NCBI GenBank assembly: GCA_964017065.1 | Contig: OZ024784.1 | Location: 11,141,152-11,205,151 of the forward strand | Length of the DNA stretch: 64,000 bases | Direction: 5' to 3' | DNA from: Haliclona indistincta | Lineage: Eukaryota; Porifera; Demospongiae; Haplosclerida; Chalinidae | In this document: piece by piece, positions 33,144-44,450 of the stretch | How positions within the stretch are numbered: position 1 is the first letter of the stretch | Layout: every line of letters begins with the position of its first letter | Notes under the pieces: generated by a model | Seen by the model: the letters and a program-made list of their open reading frames with translations, nothing else | What the model was told of the DNA's origin: nothing | Databases searched by the model: none | Translations under genes and position numbers: made by a program

Positions 33144-34694
33144 AAAAAAAAAAAAAAAATAATAATAATAATAAATAATAATAATAATTATTAATAATAA
33201 ATAATAATGGTAAAAAAAATTAAGTAAAAAAATAAAGAAAAATCATTGTTCCCAGGTGTCATGGGAACAACGTTTTTTATTTAATTTTATTTAACTTTTT
33301 TTAGTATTATTTTATTACTATTATATTTTTTATGTATGTGGTACCTCGTGTATTATTGAAAAAATATATAATAATAATAAAATAATGTTTAAAAAAATTA
33401 AACAAGAAAATTAAATAAAAAACATTATTACCAGGCGTCATGCGAACAATGTTTTTTATTTAATTTTTTCATTTAATTTTTTTACCATTATTAATTTTTA
33501 TTATTATTATATATTTTATGTATGTGGTTCCTTGTGTATAATTCGAAAAAATATATAATAGTAATAAAATAATGGTAAAAAAAATTAAATAAAAAAATTA
33601 AATAAAAAACATTGTTCGCATGACGCCTGGTAACAATATTTTTTATTTAATTTTTTTATTCAATTTTTTACCATTATTTTATTATTATTATATATTTTTT
33701 TCAATAATACACAAGGAACCACATACATAAAAAATAGTATAGTAATGAAATAATGATAAAAAAAATTAAATAAAAAACATTGTTCCCATGACGCCTAGTA
33801 ACAATGTTTTTTATATAATTTTTTTATTTATTGTTTTACCATTATTTTATTACGATAATATTTTTTATGTATGTGGTTCCTTGTGTATTATTGCAAAAAA
33901 TATATAATAATAAAATAATGGTAAAAAAATTAAAAAAAACAAAACATTGTTACCAGGCGACATGCGAATAATGTTTTTTATTTAATTTTTTTATTTAATT
34001 TTTATACCATTATTTTATTATTATTATATTTTTTATGTATGTGGTTCCTTGTGTATTATTGAAAAAAAAAATAATAATAATAGAATAATGGTAAAAAATT
34101 AAGTTTAAAAACTAAATAGAAAACATTGTTACCAGGCGTCATGCGAACATTGTTTTTTATTCAATTTTTTTATTTAATTTTTTTACCATTATTTTATTAT
34201 TATATATTGTTTTTAATAATACACAATGAACCACATACATAAAAAATATAATAATAATAAAATAATGTTAAAAAAAATTAAATAAAAAAATTGAATAAAA
34301 AACATTGTTTGCATGACGCCTTGTAACAATGTTTTTTATTTATTTTTTTTGTTTAATTTTTTTACCATTATTTTATTATTATTATATATTTTTTTTCAAT
34401 AATACACAAGGAACCACATACATAAAAAATAGTATAGTAATAAAATAATAGTAAAAAAAATTAAATAAAAAAATTAAATAAAAAACATTGTTCTCATGAT
34501 GCCGAGTAACAATGTTTTTTATTTAATTTTTTTATTTAATTTTTTTTACTATTATTTTATTACTATACTATTTTTTATTTATGTGGTTCCTTGTGTATTA
34601 TTGAAAAAAAAGATATAATAATAATAAAATAATGGTAGAAAAATTGAATAAAAAAATTAAATAAAAAGCTTTGTTACCAGGCGTCAGGCGAACA

Positions 34695-34725
<31 letters not shown>

Positions 34726-36409
34726 ATTTTATAGCATTATACAACTAGTATAAACTGAAGGACTAATAGCAATTTGGTAAATATATAATAATAAAATAAT
34801 GGTAACAATGTTTTTTATTTAATTTTCTTTACCATTATTTTGTTACTATACTATTTTTTATGTATGTGGTTCCTTGTGTATTATTGAAAAAAATATATAA
34901 TAATAATAAAATAATGGTAAAAAAAATTAAATTAAAAAAAATTAAATAAAAAGCATTGTTCCCATGACGCATAGTAACAATGTTTTTAATTTAATTTTTT
35001 TATTTAATTTTTTTACCATTATTTTTATTTAATTTTTTTTATTTAATTTTTTTACTATTATTTTATTATTATTATAGATCTTTTTCAATAATACACAAGG
35101 AACCACATACATAAAAAATATAATAGTAATAAAATAATATTAAAAAAAAATTAACTAAAAAATTGAAATAAACTTTTTTCCCATGACGCCTAGTAACAAT
35201 GTTTTTAATCTATTTTTTTTATTTAATTTTTTTACTATTATTTTTATTACTATACTATTTTTATGTATGTGGTTCCTTGTGTATTATTGAAAAAAATATA
35301 TAATAATAATAAAATAATGGTAAAAAATTAAATAAAAAAATTAAATAAAAAACATTGTTACCAGGCGTCATGCGAACAATGTTTTTATTTAATTTTTAAA
35401 TTTTATTTTATTTTATCATTATTATTTAATTTTTTTATTTAATTTTTTTTACTATTATTTTATTACATACTATTATTTATGTATGTGGTTCATTGTGTAT
35501 TATTGAAAAAAATATATAATAATAATAAAATAAAGTTGAAATAAAAATTAAATAAAAAAAATTAAATAAAAAACATTGTTACTAGGCGTCATGCGAACAA
35601 TGTTTTTTATTTAATTTTTTGATTTAATTTTTTTACCATTATTTTATTATTATATATTTTTTCAATAATACACAAGGAACCAGATTAATTAAAAATATAC
35701 TAGTAATAAAATAATGGTAAAAAAAATTAAATAAAAAAATTAAATAAAAAACATTGTTACCAGGCGTCATGCGAACAATGCTTTTCATTTCTTTTTTTTA
35801 TTTAATTTTTTTTACGATTATTTTATTATTATTATAGTTTTTTTCAATAATACTCAAGGAACCACATACATCAAAAATATAATTGAAATATAATAACAGT
35901 AAAAAAATTAAATGAAAAAGTTAAATAAAAAGCATTGTTCCCATCACGCCTGGGAACAATAATTTTTATATAATTTTTTAATTTAATTTTATCCATTATA
36001 GAAAAATACATACATTAAAAATATATAATAATAAAATAATGGTAAAATAATGGTAAAAAAATTAAATAAAAATCATTGTGCCCATTGTTTGGCAAAAATA
36101 AAATAATTGCAAAAAAGATTAAATAAAGAAATTAAATAAAAAACATTTTTACCAGGCGTCATGAAAACAACATTTAAAAAAAAATTTTTGATTTAAATTT
36201 TTTTATATTATTTTTATTATTATTATATATTCTTTCTATAATACACAAGGAACCACATACATTAAAAATATATAATAATAAAATAGTGGTAAAATAATGG
36301 TAAGAAAAATTAAATAAAAATCATTGTGCCCATTGTTTATAGGCGTCATGGGAACAATGATTTTTATTTAATTTTATTTACCATTATTTTATATATTTTT
36401 TATGTATGT
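33144..36409. repeat. Palindromic AT satellite, subfamily 2 (long array)
   Basis: About eighteen modules, the longest satellite block in the window. It contains a LINE tail remnant near 34,690-34,785, and near 35,000-35,060 an internal duplication of the TATTTAATTTTTTTACCATT arm. The right edge is set by the transposon insertion in a core at GGTTCC. Confidence 0.85.
34690..34785 (-). mobile_element. 3' tail remnant of another LINE
   Basis: (ATT)n at about 34,694-34,722, then about 60 bp of non-satellite sequence (GATTTTATAGCATTATACAA and GTCCTTCAGTTTA on the minus strand). The layout matches the 3' end and tail of a minus-strand LINE truncated to under 100 bp. It is not the family found at 23 and 32 kb. 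Confidence 0.5.
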
Positions 36410-36649
36410 GGTTCCAGTCGCGTCGCAACCGTACCAAATTCTGTTTCTAACCGTAGATTTAATTGCAAAGCGGTAACACCCACCCGCGCGGGAACGTTGT
36501 CTTGTAGTTATCCACCGCATGTACTTTAACATAACATTTCTCCCGTATACTATAAATGTGACTTGTAAAAGTCTGTTTACATGTACTCCTATGAATATAC
36601 TAACTTACTATTCAACCAAAACCATAGCAGGCGGTCAAGGTGGAGCTCA

Positions 36650-36671
36650 ATGCAGCCGGCTTCAGCAAGCA
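36650..36671 (+). CDS. Candidate first coding exon of the transposon gene
   Basis: ATG at 36,650 begins seven codons plus one base (MQPASAS) and runs into GCA|GTAAGT, a good splice donor at 36,672. The first plausible acceptor, ATACAATGCAG at 36,913, joins it to the long frame in the correct phase. The large frame has no ATG upstream of its conserved cysteines, so some such 5' exon is needed. This is a prediction from splice signals only. Confidence 0.45.
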
Positions 36672-36913
36672 GTAAGTTCAAGAGTGTTTGAGTTCAAAAC
36701 ATTGACAAATTCGTTTTGTAATGATGACAGCCAAAAAAACTATTCATTTTTGTAAAAAATACATTGATGTTTTGCTGCATGAAAAAAAATTTACTGTCCA
36801 ATGCATCACAACTATTATAATAGACAGTACATAAAACTACTATCATTTCAACAGTATGTGTGTCGTATAGAACAAGTAAATTTCAAATCTTATTTAATTA
36901 AAATACAATGCAG

Positions 36914-39900
36914 GTGTCGCCAGAGGGTCTACTCGATCCACCTGTCAACAGGTCAGCCAGCAGCAGGAAGATTTGTGCATTCTATGTGGCAAAACACAAA
37001 GGTATGCTGCTTGCTATAAACACTGGGGAGAGAAGGAAAAAGAATTTATTGAAAAACATCTTGAGAGGACACCACCTAGCAACAGTTACATATGCCGGAA
37101 ACATCTGCTAGAAGCAAAACGGCACCATAGTGACAGCATACCGTACACTCCTAAGTGGAAAAGCACACAGAGCAGGTGCCATAAAAAATGCATGAATCCT
37201 AAATGTGCACAGCAAGATGTAAAAACAATCAAGCCTTCATTTGCACCAATGAAATGGTTAGAGGCAGCACTCAATCTCACATGTAACGAGGAAGAAATGT
37301 TTGAGCTCTGTCTATGTTGCTACAACGAACTGTATAGACAGTTTAACTCACCAACTCCATGTGCGTCATGTGGCGGCATTCCTAAACAAGGGAGCATACT
37401 ATCTAGACATAGCCCAGACGCAATTGCTGTGTCCAACCACCTACAAAGATCAACGGGCAGTAACATCAACATACAACCTACAGACTATCTGTGTAACACT
37501 TGTTACAAGATGCATTTAACTATAGTAACATCATTAGAGAAAGAGAGGGTTGAAGCTGAGAAGACACTAGAAAGCTATATCACAAGGCTAAGGGCACAAC
37601 TAGAGCATGACATAACTCTTACACAAAAGACAGTTGTGATGAGTGCATTGTTTGTTGCTGGGCACCTAGTTCAAGACAAGGCTGTACTGCTACCACAAGT
37701 ATGCAGGTATTTCTTGAGCAGCTATGGGGTTACAACTCAGAACCTAACTCTAGAGGAGAATGACTGCACAGTCAAGTTTTCATCTAGATGGCTATTAGGT
37801 CAACTGATAATACTTCTTAACCCACACATACAGTATACCTGTGTTCACAAGAGATTTGGAACTGTGCTGTATCGTGCAGATGGTGATATACTCACTTGTC
37901 TCTCTTGGGCACTCGGTTCGTCTAGCAATGCTACTGAAGCAGATGAACAACCAGAGCAAACCTACAGAAATGAGCCACTGAGTAAAGAGAGGGTACTGGT
38001 TGAGGCTGGTGAGATAGTTAATGACATTATTCACAACGAGATCAGGTCCCAGGCCTCCATTGGCACAGATGATCCGTTGTGGTTTAACATAGATCAATAC
38101 CTTGAAAAGGTCAATCCAATGCTATTTAACTTTATCGCATTGATCACACGTTCAGTGCGGGAACGCAGAAAAGCTACATTAAGCAATGAGGCAAGTGATC
38201 ATGCTAAAAAAGTAAGGCAGTATTACATCTTATGCTTGCTTCTGTACTGCACAAATCCCAAACAGCCACCTCCCCTGCATAATCTACTTGCAGATGCAGT
38301 TGAAGTTAGTGGCGGTTCTAGACAGCTGTTAAAGCTTTTAAACAGATTGGGGTGTGTATCATCACCAGATACACACGATCGATACGTTACCAGCATAGCA
38401 GAACTCAACCGCCAAACAAGCATATGGGACCACATACCATCAGACACATTCACAGTTGCTTCGGACTCTCACCCTCCCTCACTGGACTCTCACCGTCCCT
38501 CACTAGACTCTCACGGTCCCTCACTGGACTCTCACCGTCCCTCACTGAACTCTCACAGTCTCTCTTCGGACTCTCACAGTCTCTCTTCGGACTCTCACGG
38601 TCCCTCACTGGACTCTCACCGTCCCTCTTCGGACTCTCACCGTCCCTCACTAGACTCTCACAGTCTCTCTTCGGACTCTCACCCTCCCTCACTGGACTCG
38701 CACAGTCTCTCTTCGGACTCTCACCGTCCCTCACTAGACCCTCACGGTCCCTCACTGGACCTCAACTCATCCGAAGACCCTTACTGTTTAGATTGCTCTG
38801 TGCTAGATGATTATTTGATGGAAACCTCTGAACAGCATTTGAGACGTCCTTGCGCTACCTCACCTTCTAGTTCTCCTCACCAGCTAGGAAAAAAAGGACC
38901 AAAGAGAAGAAGAACAGTTGCTGTTACTAAATTTCCTACAGTGAGGGAGACAACCAAACCAAATGAAGTTAGCCGAACACCACCTAGACTGACACTTGAA
39001 GGATTTAAAGAGTCAAAGAGTGAAGCCCGTCAAAGAGAGAACATGCAGTTAAAGCTGTTTTCTTACACTCTGCAAAAGTGTGTAACCAGTGATGAAGTGC
39101 TAAAAGATTTCAGGAAATTTTTGAGTCATTCCCAACCGCAAGACAAATCACAATTGTCCCAGATTCACTACATGGAACTTGTGAATGAAAATCCTGACAG
39201 TGACGAAACAATTGCACAAATAGCCGATCAGCTTCTTGAAAAGTTCAGTGCCACACCTCAGTCATGGGTAGTGCTAGTAGGGGATGGAAAGACATACGAA
39301 CACCTCGTTAACATCAAGCGTCATTATGGGTCCGCGCTAGACAAACTGCTCATTTTTCCTGGTGACTGGCACATTTTGAAGAACTTACAACCAGTCATTA
39401 TGAAAATCTACTACAGCGCAGGGTTACGAGAGTTGGCTCAGGCATCAGGGCACCGTGGTCAGACTCTGGCATCTCTTGAAAGTTGTTCCAACTTCAAGAG
39501 AACTCACCTATTTCTTCTCCAAGCATGGGAAGCTCTGTATCGCGAGATGCTAAATGCATTCCTCGTACAAAAAGACCAGTGTAGCATTGCAGAAGCAGCT
39601 AAGTGCATACTATCTTCAGCTACAGAGCAACTATCTTCGCCAGTTCACGTGATGCAACGTATAGTTGAACTCATTCAGGATGGACAAGTGTACGACAAGT
39701 TTAGAGAGTTCATCGATGAGAAGGCTGCTAGTGACAATACCTTAAAGTTTTGGAGCCAATTTGTTTTTGTGGATTGCTATTCATACATAGGCCTGTACTT
39801 GGCTATACGTGGCAGTGATTGGAATCTCAGACTTTCAAGTTTGAAATTGATGGCACCGCTATTTACAGCTTTTGACAGAGACAGCTATCGCAGAATACTT

Positions 39901-42324
39901 CCAGATCACCTCGCAAAACTGCAGCTGTACCCAGAAGAAATCATCAAGTACTTTAATGCAGGTGGGTTTACAGCGACACTATCAGAAAAAGAGTGGCACT
40001 CAGTGGCATTGGACGAAGCGCACGAAATGTGCATCAATAAAGATCTTAAAGGAGCCGTGGTTCGTCCAACAGAAGCTTACCTCCAAAAAACATCACTTTT
40101 TTTCAACTACCGTATAAAGGCATACAAAAACTTGTGCAAACAACTATTTCCAGAAAAAGCTGCCAACGAAAAAGATCCCGGAATAACAGACAAATCAATG
40201 CAGGCACTTAAAAGAGAACAAAACATCGCTCACATGTGCATTGAACTACTTAACAGCGCTATAGTCCAACCAGCTACATCTCAACACACTAGAGGCCTCA
40301 TCAACATCTTCACTGGTCAAGAGGCAACACATCAGCAGTCGCATGACCTTCTCTCGTTTAGAGTGATTGGTCAAAAAGCCTTTGAAGATTACGTCACCTA
40401 CAGAATATTAATGATCCCCAGCTCTACTACTGCTCCAATCAGACAACTAAAACTCAAAACTATGAAAAATGATAAAAAACACACAAAAAGGATTACACCA
40501 AAAGAGCAAGAACTGAAGCAGGTTACCAAATGTCTGAGAAGACGACTTGCATGGTGCAATCGCAACCAATTGCCATACAATGCATCAGAAGAGCAGTACT
40601 CTCTATTACCAAGAGCTTTAGCTGACCAAGATGGAAATCCACACACATCAAATAAAGCAACTTGGACAGAAAAACTTCATCATCGCTACCAGGAACCCAA
40701 TCTTATCAGCTCCTCTATTCCTGAAGGGTGGTTTCCTGAAGTGGTAATTATAGATGCTATGTTTCTCATCAACACCAGGCCACTTAGAAGCACAAAGACT
40801 ATCTCAGATTATGCCATATTACTGTTTCATAGATTCGCTACAGAGTACTTTAAAGCAGGGGCGGACGAAGTCCATTTCATCTTCGACAAGCATACTTGCT
40901 CACAACAATTCTATCCCAAAAAATTCGAGCAAGAGCGCCGTGATTCCAGTAAGCTGAAAAAACAACACGAGCATACTGTTTTCACTACAACAACACCTGT
41001 TCCTCAATGCTGGAATGATTACATTAGCTGTAGGGTGTGCAAGCGATCAATCATAGAGGCAATTGGGCTATCTTACCTACAAAGGGGTCTACTACTGCTA
41101 CGCAACAGACAGGTGCTTGTTCTCGCTGGTTGTTTTCAAGGAGGAAATGAAGACAGTGCGTGGGTACTACATGGGCAGGACTATGAAGCAGTAGTGACAG
41201 CAGAACCAGACACGCAGTACTTATGCAATGCCATAGAGGCCGACATGCGCATCTGGCGGCATGCAATAACCACATGGGCAACAAGGGTATTGATTTATTC
41301 ACCTGACACAGACGTTTACAATGTTGGATTGAGCTTGCATATACCAAAAGAGATAATTTTACAGCTCAATGTACCTCACTCTCAAGACAAGAAATTTCTG
41401 AATTTCAACAACCTTATCTTGGCCCTAAAACGAGATCCAGATTTATCAACACTGCCGAAGGATCAACTCAGTTGTATTCTACAGACATTGTATGTATGCA
41501 CCGGATGCGATTTTGTGTCTTACTTTAGAACACTAGGAAAAGCAGGCATGCTACAAGTATTTTTTCAGTACTCACAGTTTATATGTGACGATGGGAGCCT
41601 AAGCAACAACGCTGACCCCAAAGAAAGTTTTCCAGCATTTCTCCGTCTTGTAGGGAGTTGCTACTTTAAAAAACACCTCGCAGCTTTTATCAGCTTATTT
41701 AAATCAGAAACACCTTCACAACTATTCAACACAATAGACCCAACCATGACTAAGAATGAACGTCATGAACTCTGGTTAAAGACAATAAGAACTACTGTAG
41801 CAGACAGAATAGGAAGTGAAGAGGAAAGGGTTCCCTCCTACACTGCCCTGTGGCGACACTGGCTACGATCATGCTATGTGTGCAAATTGTGGAAAAACTC
41901 ACCTCTTTCTAATGTTTACGATAATTTGCCTCGTCCAGAAGACAGTGGCTGGATCAGTGAAGGAGATGGAAGATACCAGATAGACTGGGAAGATCCTAAG
42001 GTAGCAGCAAAAATAAAATCAAACATCGACTTTCTACTAAAAGGCTGCAATTGCAAAAAAGGATGTACATCGAAAAAGTGTGGGTGTCGGAAAAAGAGCA
42101 ATTACTGTGGACCTGGATGCGAGTGTCAGGGATGTAGCAATTTACCGGTACAAATACAGCAAGAGGAAGATAGGTATAGTGATGATGATGATGATGAGGA
42201 GGAGGAGGAGGAAGACAGTCACATTGAAAGTGACAGCAGTGATGATGCCAGTGACAGTTGTGAGGAGCTACTAGAGACAGAGATAATAACAGATGAATTA
42301 TTCTTCACTGCAGATATCATTTGA
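36914..42324 (+). CDS. Transposon-encoded multidomain protein: C2CH, DUF6589-like, PIN/FEN1-like, TSO1-CXC
   Basis: One open frame runs from a stop at 36,895 to 42,324. Numbering here starts at the TTG at 36,973 (1,783 residues). The N-terminus has a THAP-like C2CH spacing (Cys2, Cys5, Cys41, His44). Further Cys pairs follow at 113-116, 130/133 and 174/177. Residues 496-600 are an 8-residue SLDSHRPS-type tandem repeat. Around 760-870 is a DUF6589-like segment with GDGKTYEHL (Asp 771) and FPGDWHILKN (Asp 798, His 800), possibly an RNase H-fold catalytic core. Residues 1255-1530 look like a FEN1/PIN nuclease: VIIDAMF (Asp 1261), FIFDKH (Asp 1305), EAD (1422-1424), SPDTDV (Asp 1445, 1447) and TGCDFVSYF (Asp 1513). 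A Tesmin/TSO1 CXC domain (about 1692-1721) and an acidic tail end the protein. The domain mix suggests a transposase, but the function is inferred. Confidence 0.8.
38455..38770 (+). repeat. 24-bp coding minisatellite inside the transposon gene
   Basis: About thirteen in-frame copies of a 24-bp unit (TCACTGGACTCTCACCGTCC type), encoding Ser-Leu-Asp-Ser-His-Arg/Gly-Pro-Ser. It lies between the N-terminal zinc region and the DUF6589-like region and probably forms a flexible linker. Copies alternate among a few variants. Confidence 0.9.
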
Positions 42325-42870
42325 ATTACTTAATTTTGATTTACCTCTTACATTTACCTTTTACATTACCTCTACCAATTCTGTAATCAACCAGAGTTAT
42401 TTATTCAATAATAATAATCATTTATTTTAGTTCATCACGTTTTATCAAAATGGCCGACTCCAACACGTGAAGTTACAACGATTGACAATTCCGTTTTGAA
42501 GTAGATAGAGGGGCAATATTTGTTTAACAACATGTACGGGTATAGAGGAATACTATTACAAACAAGCTTTTACTGTCGCGCTTACCCGTCTTTAACTACA
42601 ACACAGAATACAGAAGTCACGTGGCAATAAAATCTTTCAGCTGGCAAAGGTAATCGTTTGTAGCTTACACAAACAATGCACTTTATTCATCTTACCTATT
42701 CAAGAAATTCTCCAATCTTCCATAAAGCCAACAAAGACTATTAATTGGTCGTGCGACTTCTAGAGACCACACGGCAGCACCAACACTAACCCTCCTCAGC
42801 TGACAGCCATTTCTAGATTACGTAATGACCACGCCTACAACTCGTGCAAATAAATTTACTTCCGGTTTGC
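42325..42870 (+). other. 3' non-coding part of the transposon
   Basis: No gene. A candidate polyadenylation signal AATAAA lies near 42,627. The segment ends at the right inverted repeat. Confidence 0.55.
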
Positions 42871-42893
42871 ACGGTTGCGACGCGACTGGTTCC

Positions 42894-43035
42894 TTGTGTA
42901 TTCTAAATATATAATTAATAAAAAATAATGGTAAAAAAATTAAATAAAAAACATTTTCCCATGACGCCTATAAACTGTGAGAACAATGTTTTTTATTTGT
43001 TTTTTTTTATTTAATTTTTTTAGCATTATTTTATG
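42894..43035. repeat. Palindromic AT satellite, last module
   Basis: Continuation of the core and arms interrupted by the transposon, then the satellite ends for good. Confidence 0.75.
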
Positions 43036-43621
43036 ACTACTATACAGTACGTGGTATTGCGTGAATACCGAGTAGGGCGAGTGCACACCGCTTTAACCAG
43101 CCCACCTTCCATTAACACCATGAATAATCTAACGCAGATTATGAATATCATTATAATGATGCAAAATGACGTAGTGGGTGATGGGTACCGGGGCAAACTG
43201 AAAAATCGGCTTAGGGTCAGAAATTTCCGACGCTGGAACCCCCCGATTGTACCTGTTTTTTTTAATAATGAAAAATAATGAATAATGACCTCCCGCCTGC
43301 CATCAGTTTCTATTTTGGTGCTGACGAGAAACCGACAATCTATTTTGCATGGCCTAACTAGTAAAATGTTTGCACACTGCGAAGAGCGGCTTAGCATACG
43401 CGAGCCCATTTTTCGACGAGCGATATTAATAGACCACGCCCTTTGTTAATAACTAAGTGCATGAATATTAATGAGTGCCCGGGCAACTGTTCGATCCTGG
43501 CTACGCCACTTATCTATGTTTGTATAGTGCACTGCACACCAGTTTCTGAGCTTTGTATGTCGTGAAATCTAGGAAGAAGTAGCACAACTCCAGTATACAG
43601 CACACTTGTGCTGGATTTCAG
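43036..43621. other. Low-copy stretch, no gene seen
   Basis: No convincing coding sequence. 43,110-43,250 is similar to 19,934-20,052 (see that entry). Confidence 0.45.
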
Positions 43622-43630
43622 GAATCTTTC

Positions 43631-44201
43631 TAGTCTGGCAGCCCCGCCCCTTCGCATTATTGTGGAAGGGTCTGGCGTCAGCAGTATCAACAAGTTGTAC
43701 CAGTGGAATTTAAATTACGTCACATTTTCACATGTTAATTAGTAACAAAATGGCGGCAGTCAGTGTGCTGTTTGCTTTATCGATCTAGCTAACAAAATCG
43801 GCGGAAGAAGCAACCTTCGGTCAGCTTAAAAATTAAACTATGACATCTTATTCAAGCGTCAATAGAAGCACGCAAAGCATAGACACTTTCTGTACCATGT
43901 TCACAACGTAAGTTACACAGACTAGCGTACAAGCTAGGTCTAGCATTCTTACTTACTACCATTACGTTCAGTAGCTCGTTCATGACATTTGCATGGTCAC
44001 AACAGGTGTACAGCGCGTTTAATGCAGCCAATACTGCGTGATTTCTAGGCGAACGTTCGTAGCTTATGAATATTCATAATTAATTGATTCTGCCATGCGT
44101 TTCTGCAATCTGATTGGATCGCAGAAATCTGGAACAACTGATTGATACTCCTGACGCCAGACCCTTCCACAATAATGTGAAGGGGCGGGGCTACCAGACT
44201 A
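43631..44201. mobile_element. TAGTCT element 1, Mutator-like, non-autonomous (571 bp)
   Basis: Inverted repeats of about 68 bp start TAGTCTGGCAGCCCCGCCCC and include GGAAGGGTCTGGCGTCA about 33 bp in. The 9-bp target duplication GAATCTTTC is at 43,622-43,630 and 44,202-44,210. No coding sequence is evident. A 9-bp duplication with long inverted repeats is the usual signature of Mutator-like elements. Confidence 0.85.
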
Positions 44202-44210
44202 GAATCTTTC

Positions 44211-44441
44211 TGCTGTGAAACAGCTCAAATTTGAGCAATTTTCTTAGTTCTAGCTCTGATCAGGTCTCGTCAGTTGCAGGTAACAACGGAGCTGTCTCTT
44301 CGCTCGCCGTTTTTAAACGCTAAGAATTTGCTCCAAGACGTCTGTAGCAGACTTGCCAGTAAGCTGATTGCTTGTACAAGCAATTACTGTAGTGTTTTCC
44401 ACTGTTGAGAATCTTCACTACTTTCTTACCCGTAGCAGCCC
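44211..44441. other. Spacer between TAGTCT elements 1 and 2
   Basis: No gene or repeat recognised. Confidence 0.4.
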
Positions 44442-44450
44442 AGGGACCCG

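Larger units (their letters stand above)
36416..42887 (+). mobile_element. Autonomous-looking DNA transposon of unrecognised superfamily (6,472 bp)
   Basis: Terminal inverted repeats are AGTCGCGTCGCAACCGT, perfect for 17 bp and weaker for a few more, at 36,416-36,432 and 42,871-42,887. The element is flanked by the direct repeat GGTTCC at 36,410-36,415 and 42,888-42,893, a 6-bp target duplication. The interrupted satellite core (ATGTGGTTCC...TTGTGTATT) resumes exactly after the right copy. It carries one very long uninterrupted open frame and about 560 bp each of non-coding 5' and 3' sequence. The perfect ends and open frame suggest a recent, possibly active copy. The 6-bp duplication does not match piggyBac, mariner, hAT, Mutator or P. 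IS3EU and Dada have 6-bp or 6-7-bp duplications, but I see none of their motifs. Confidence 0.85.

Noticed and set aside
38352..38810. 152-codon open frame in another frame, and a 101-codon minus-strand frame
   Set aside because: Shadows of the 24-bp coding repeat inside the large transposon gene.
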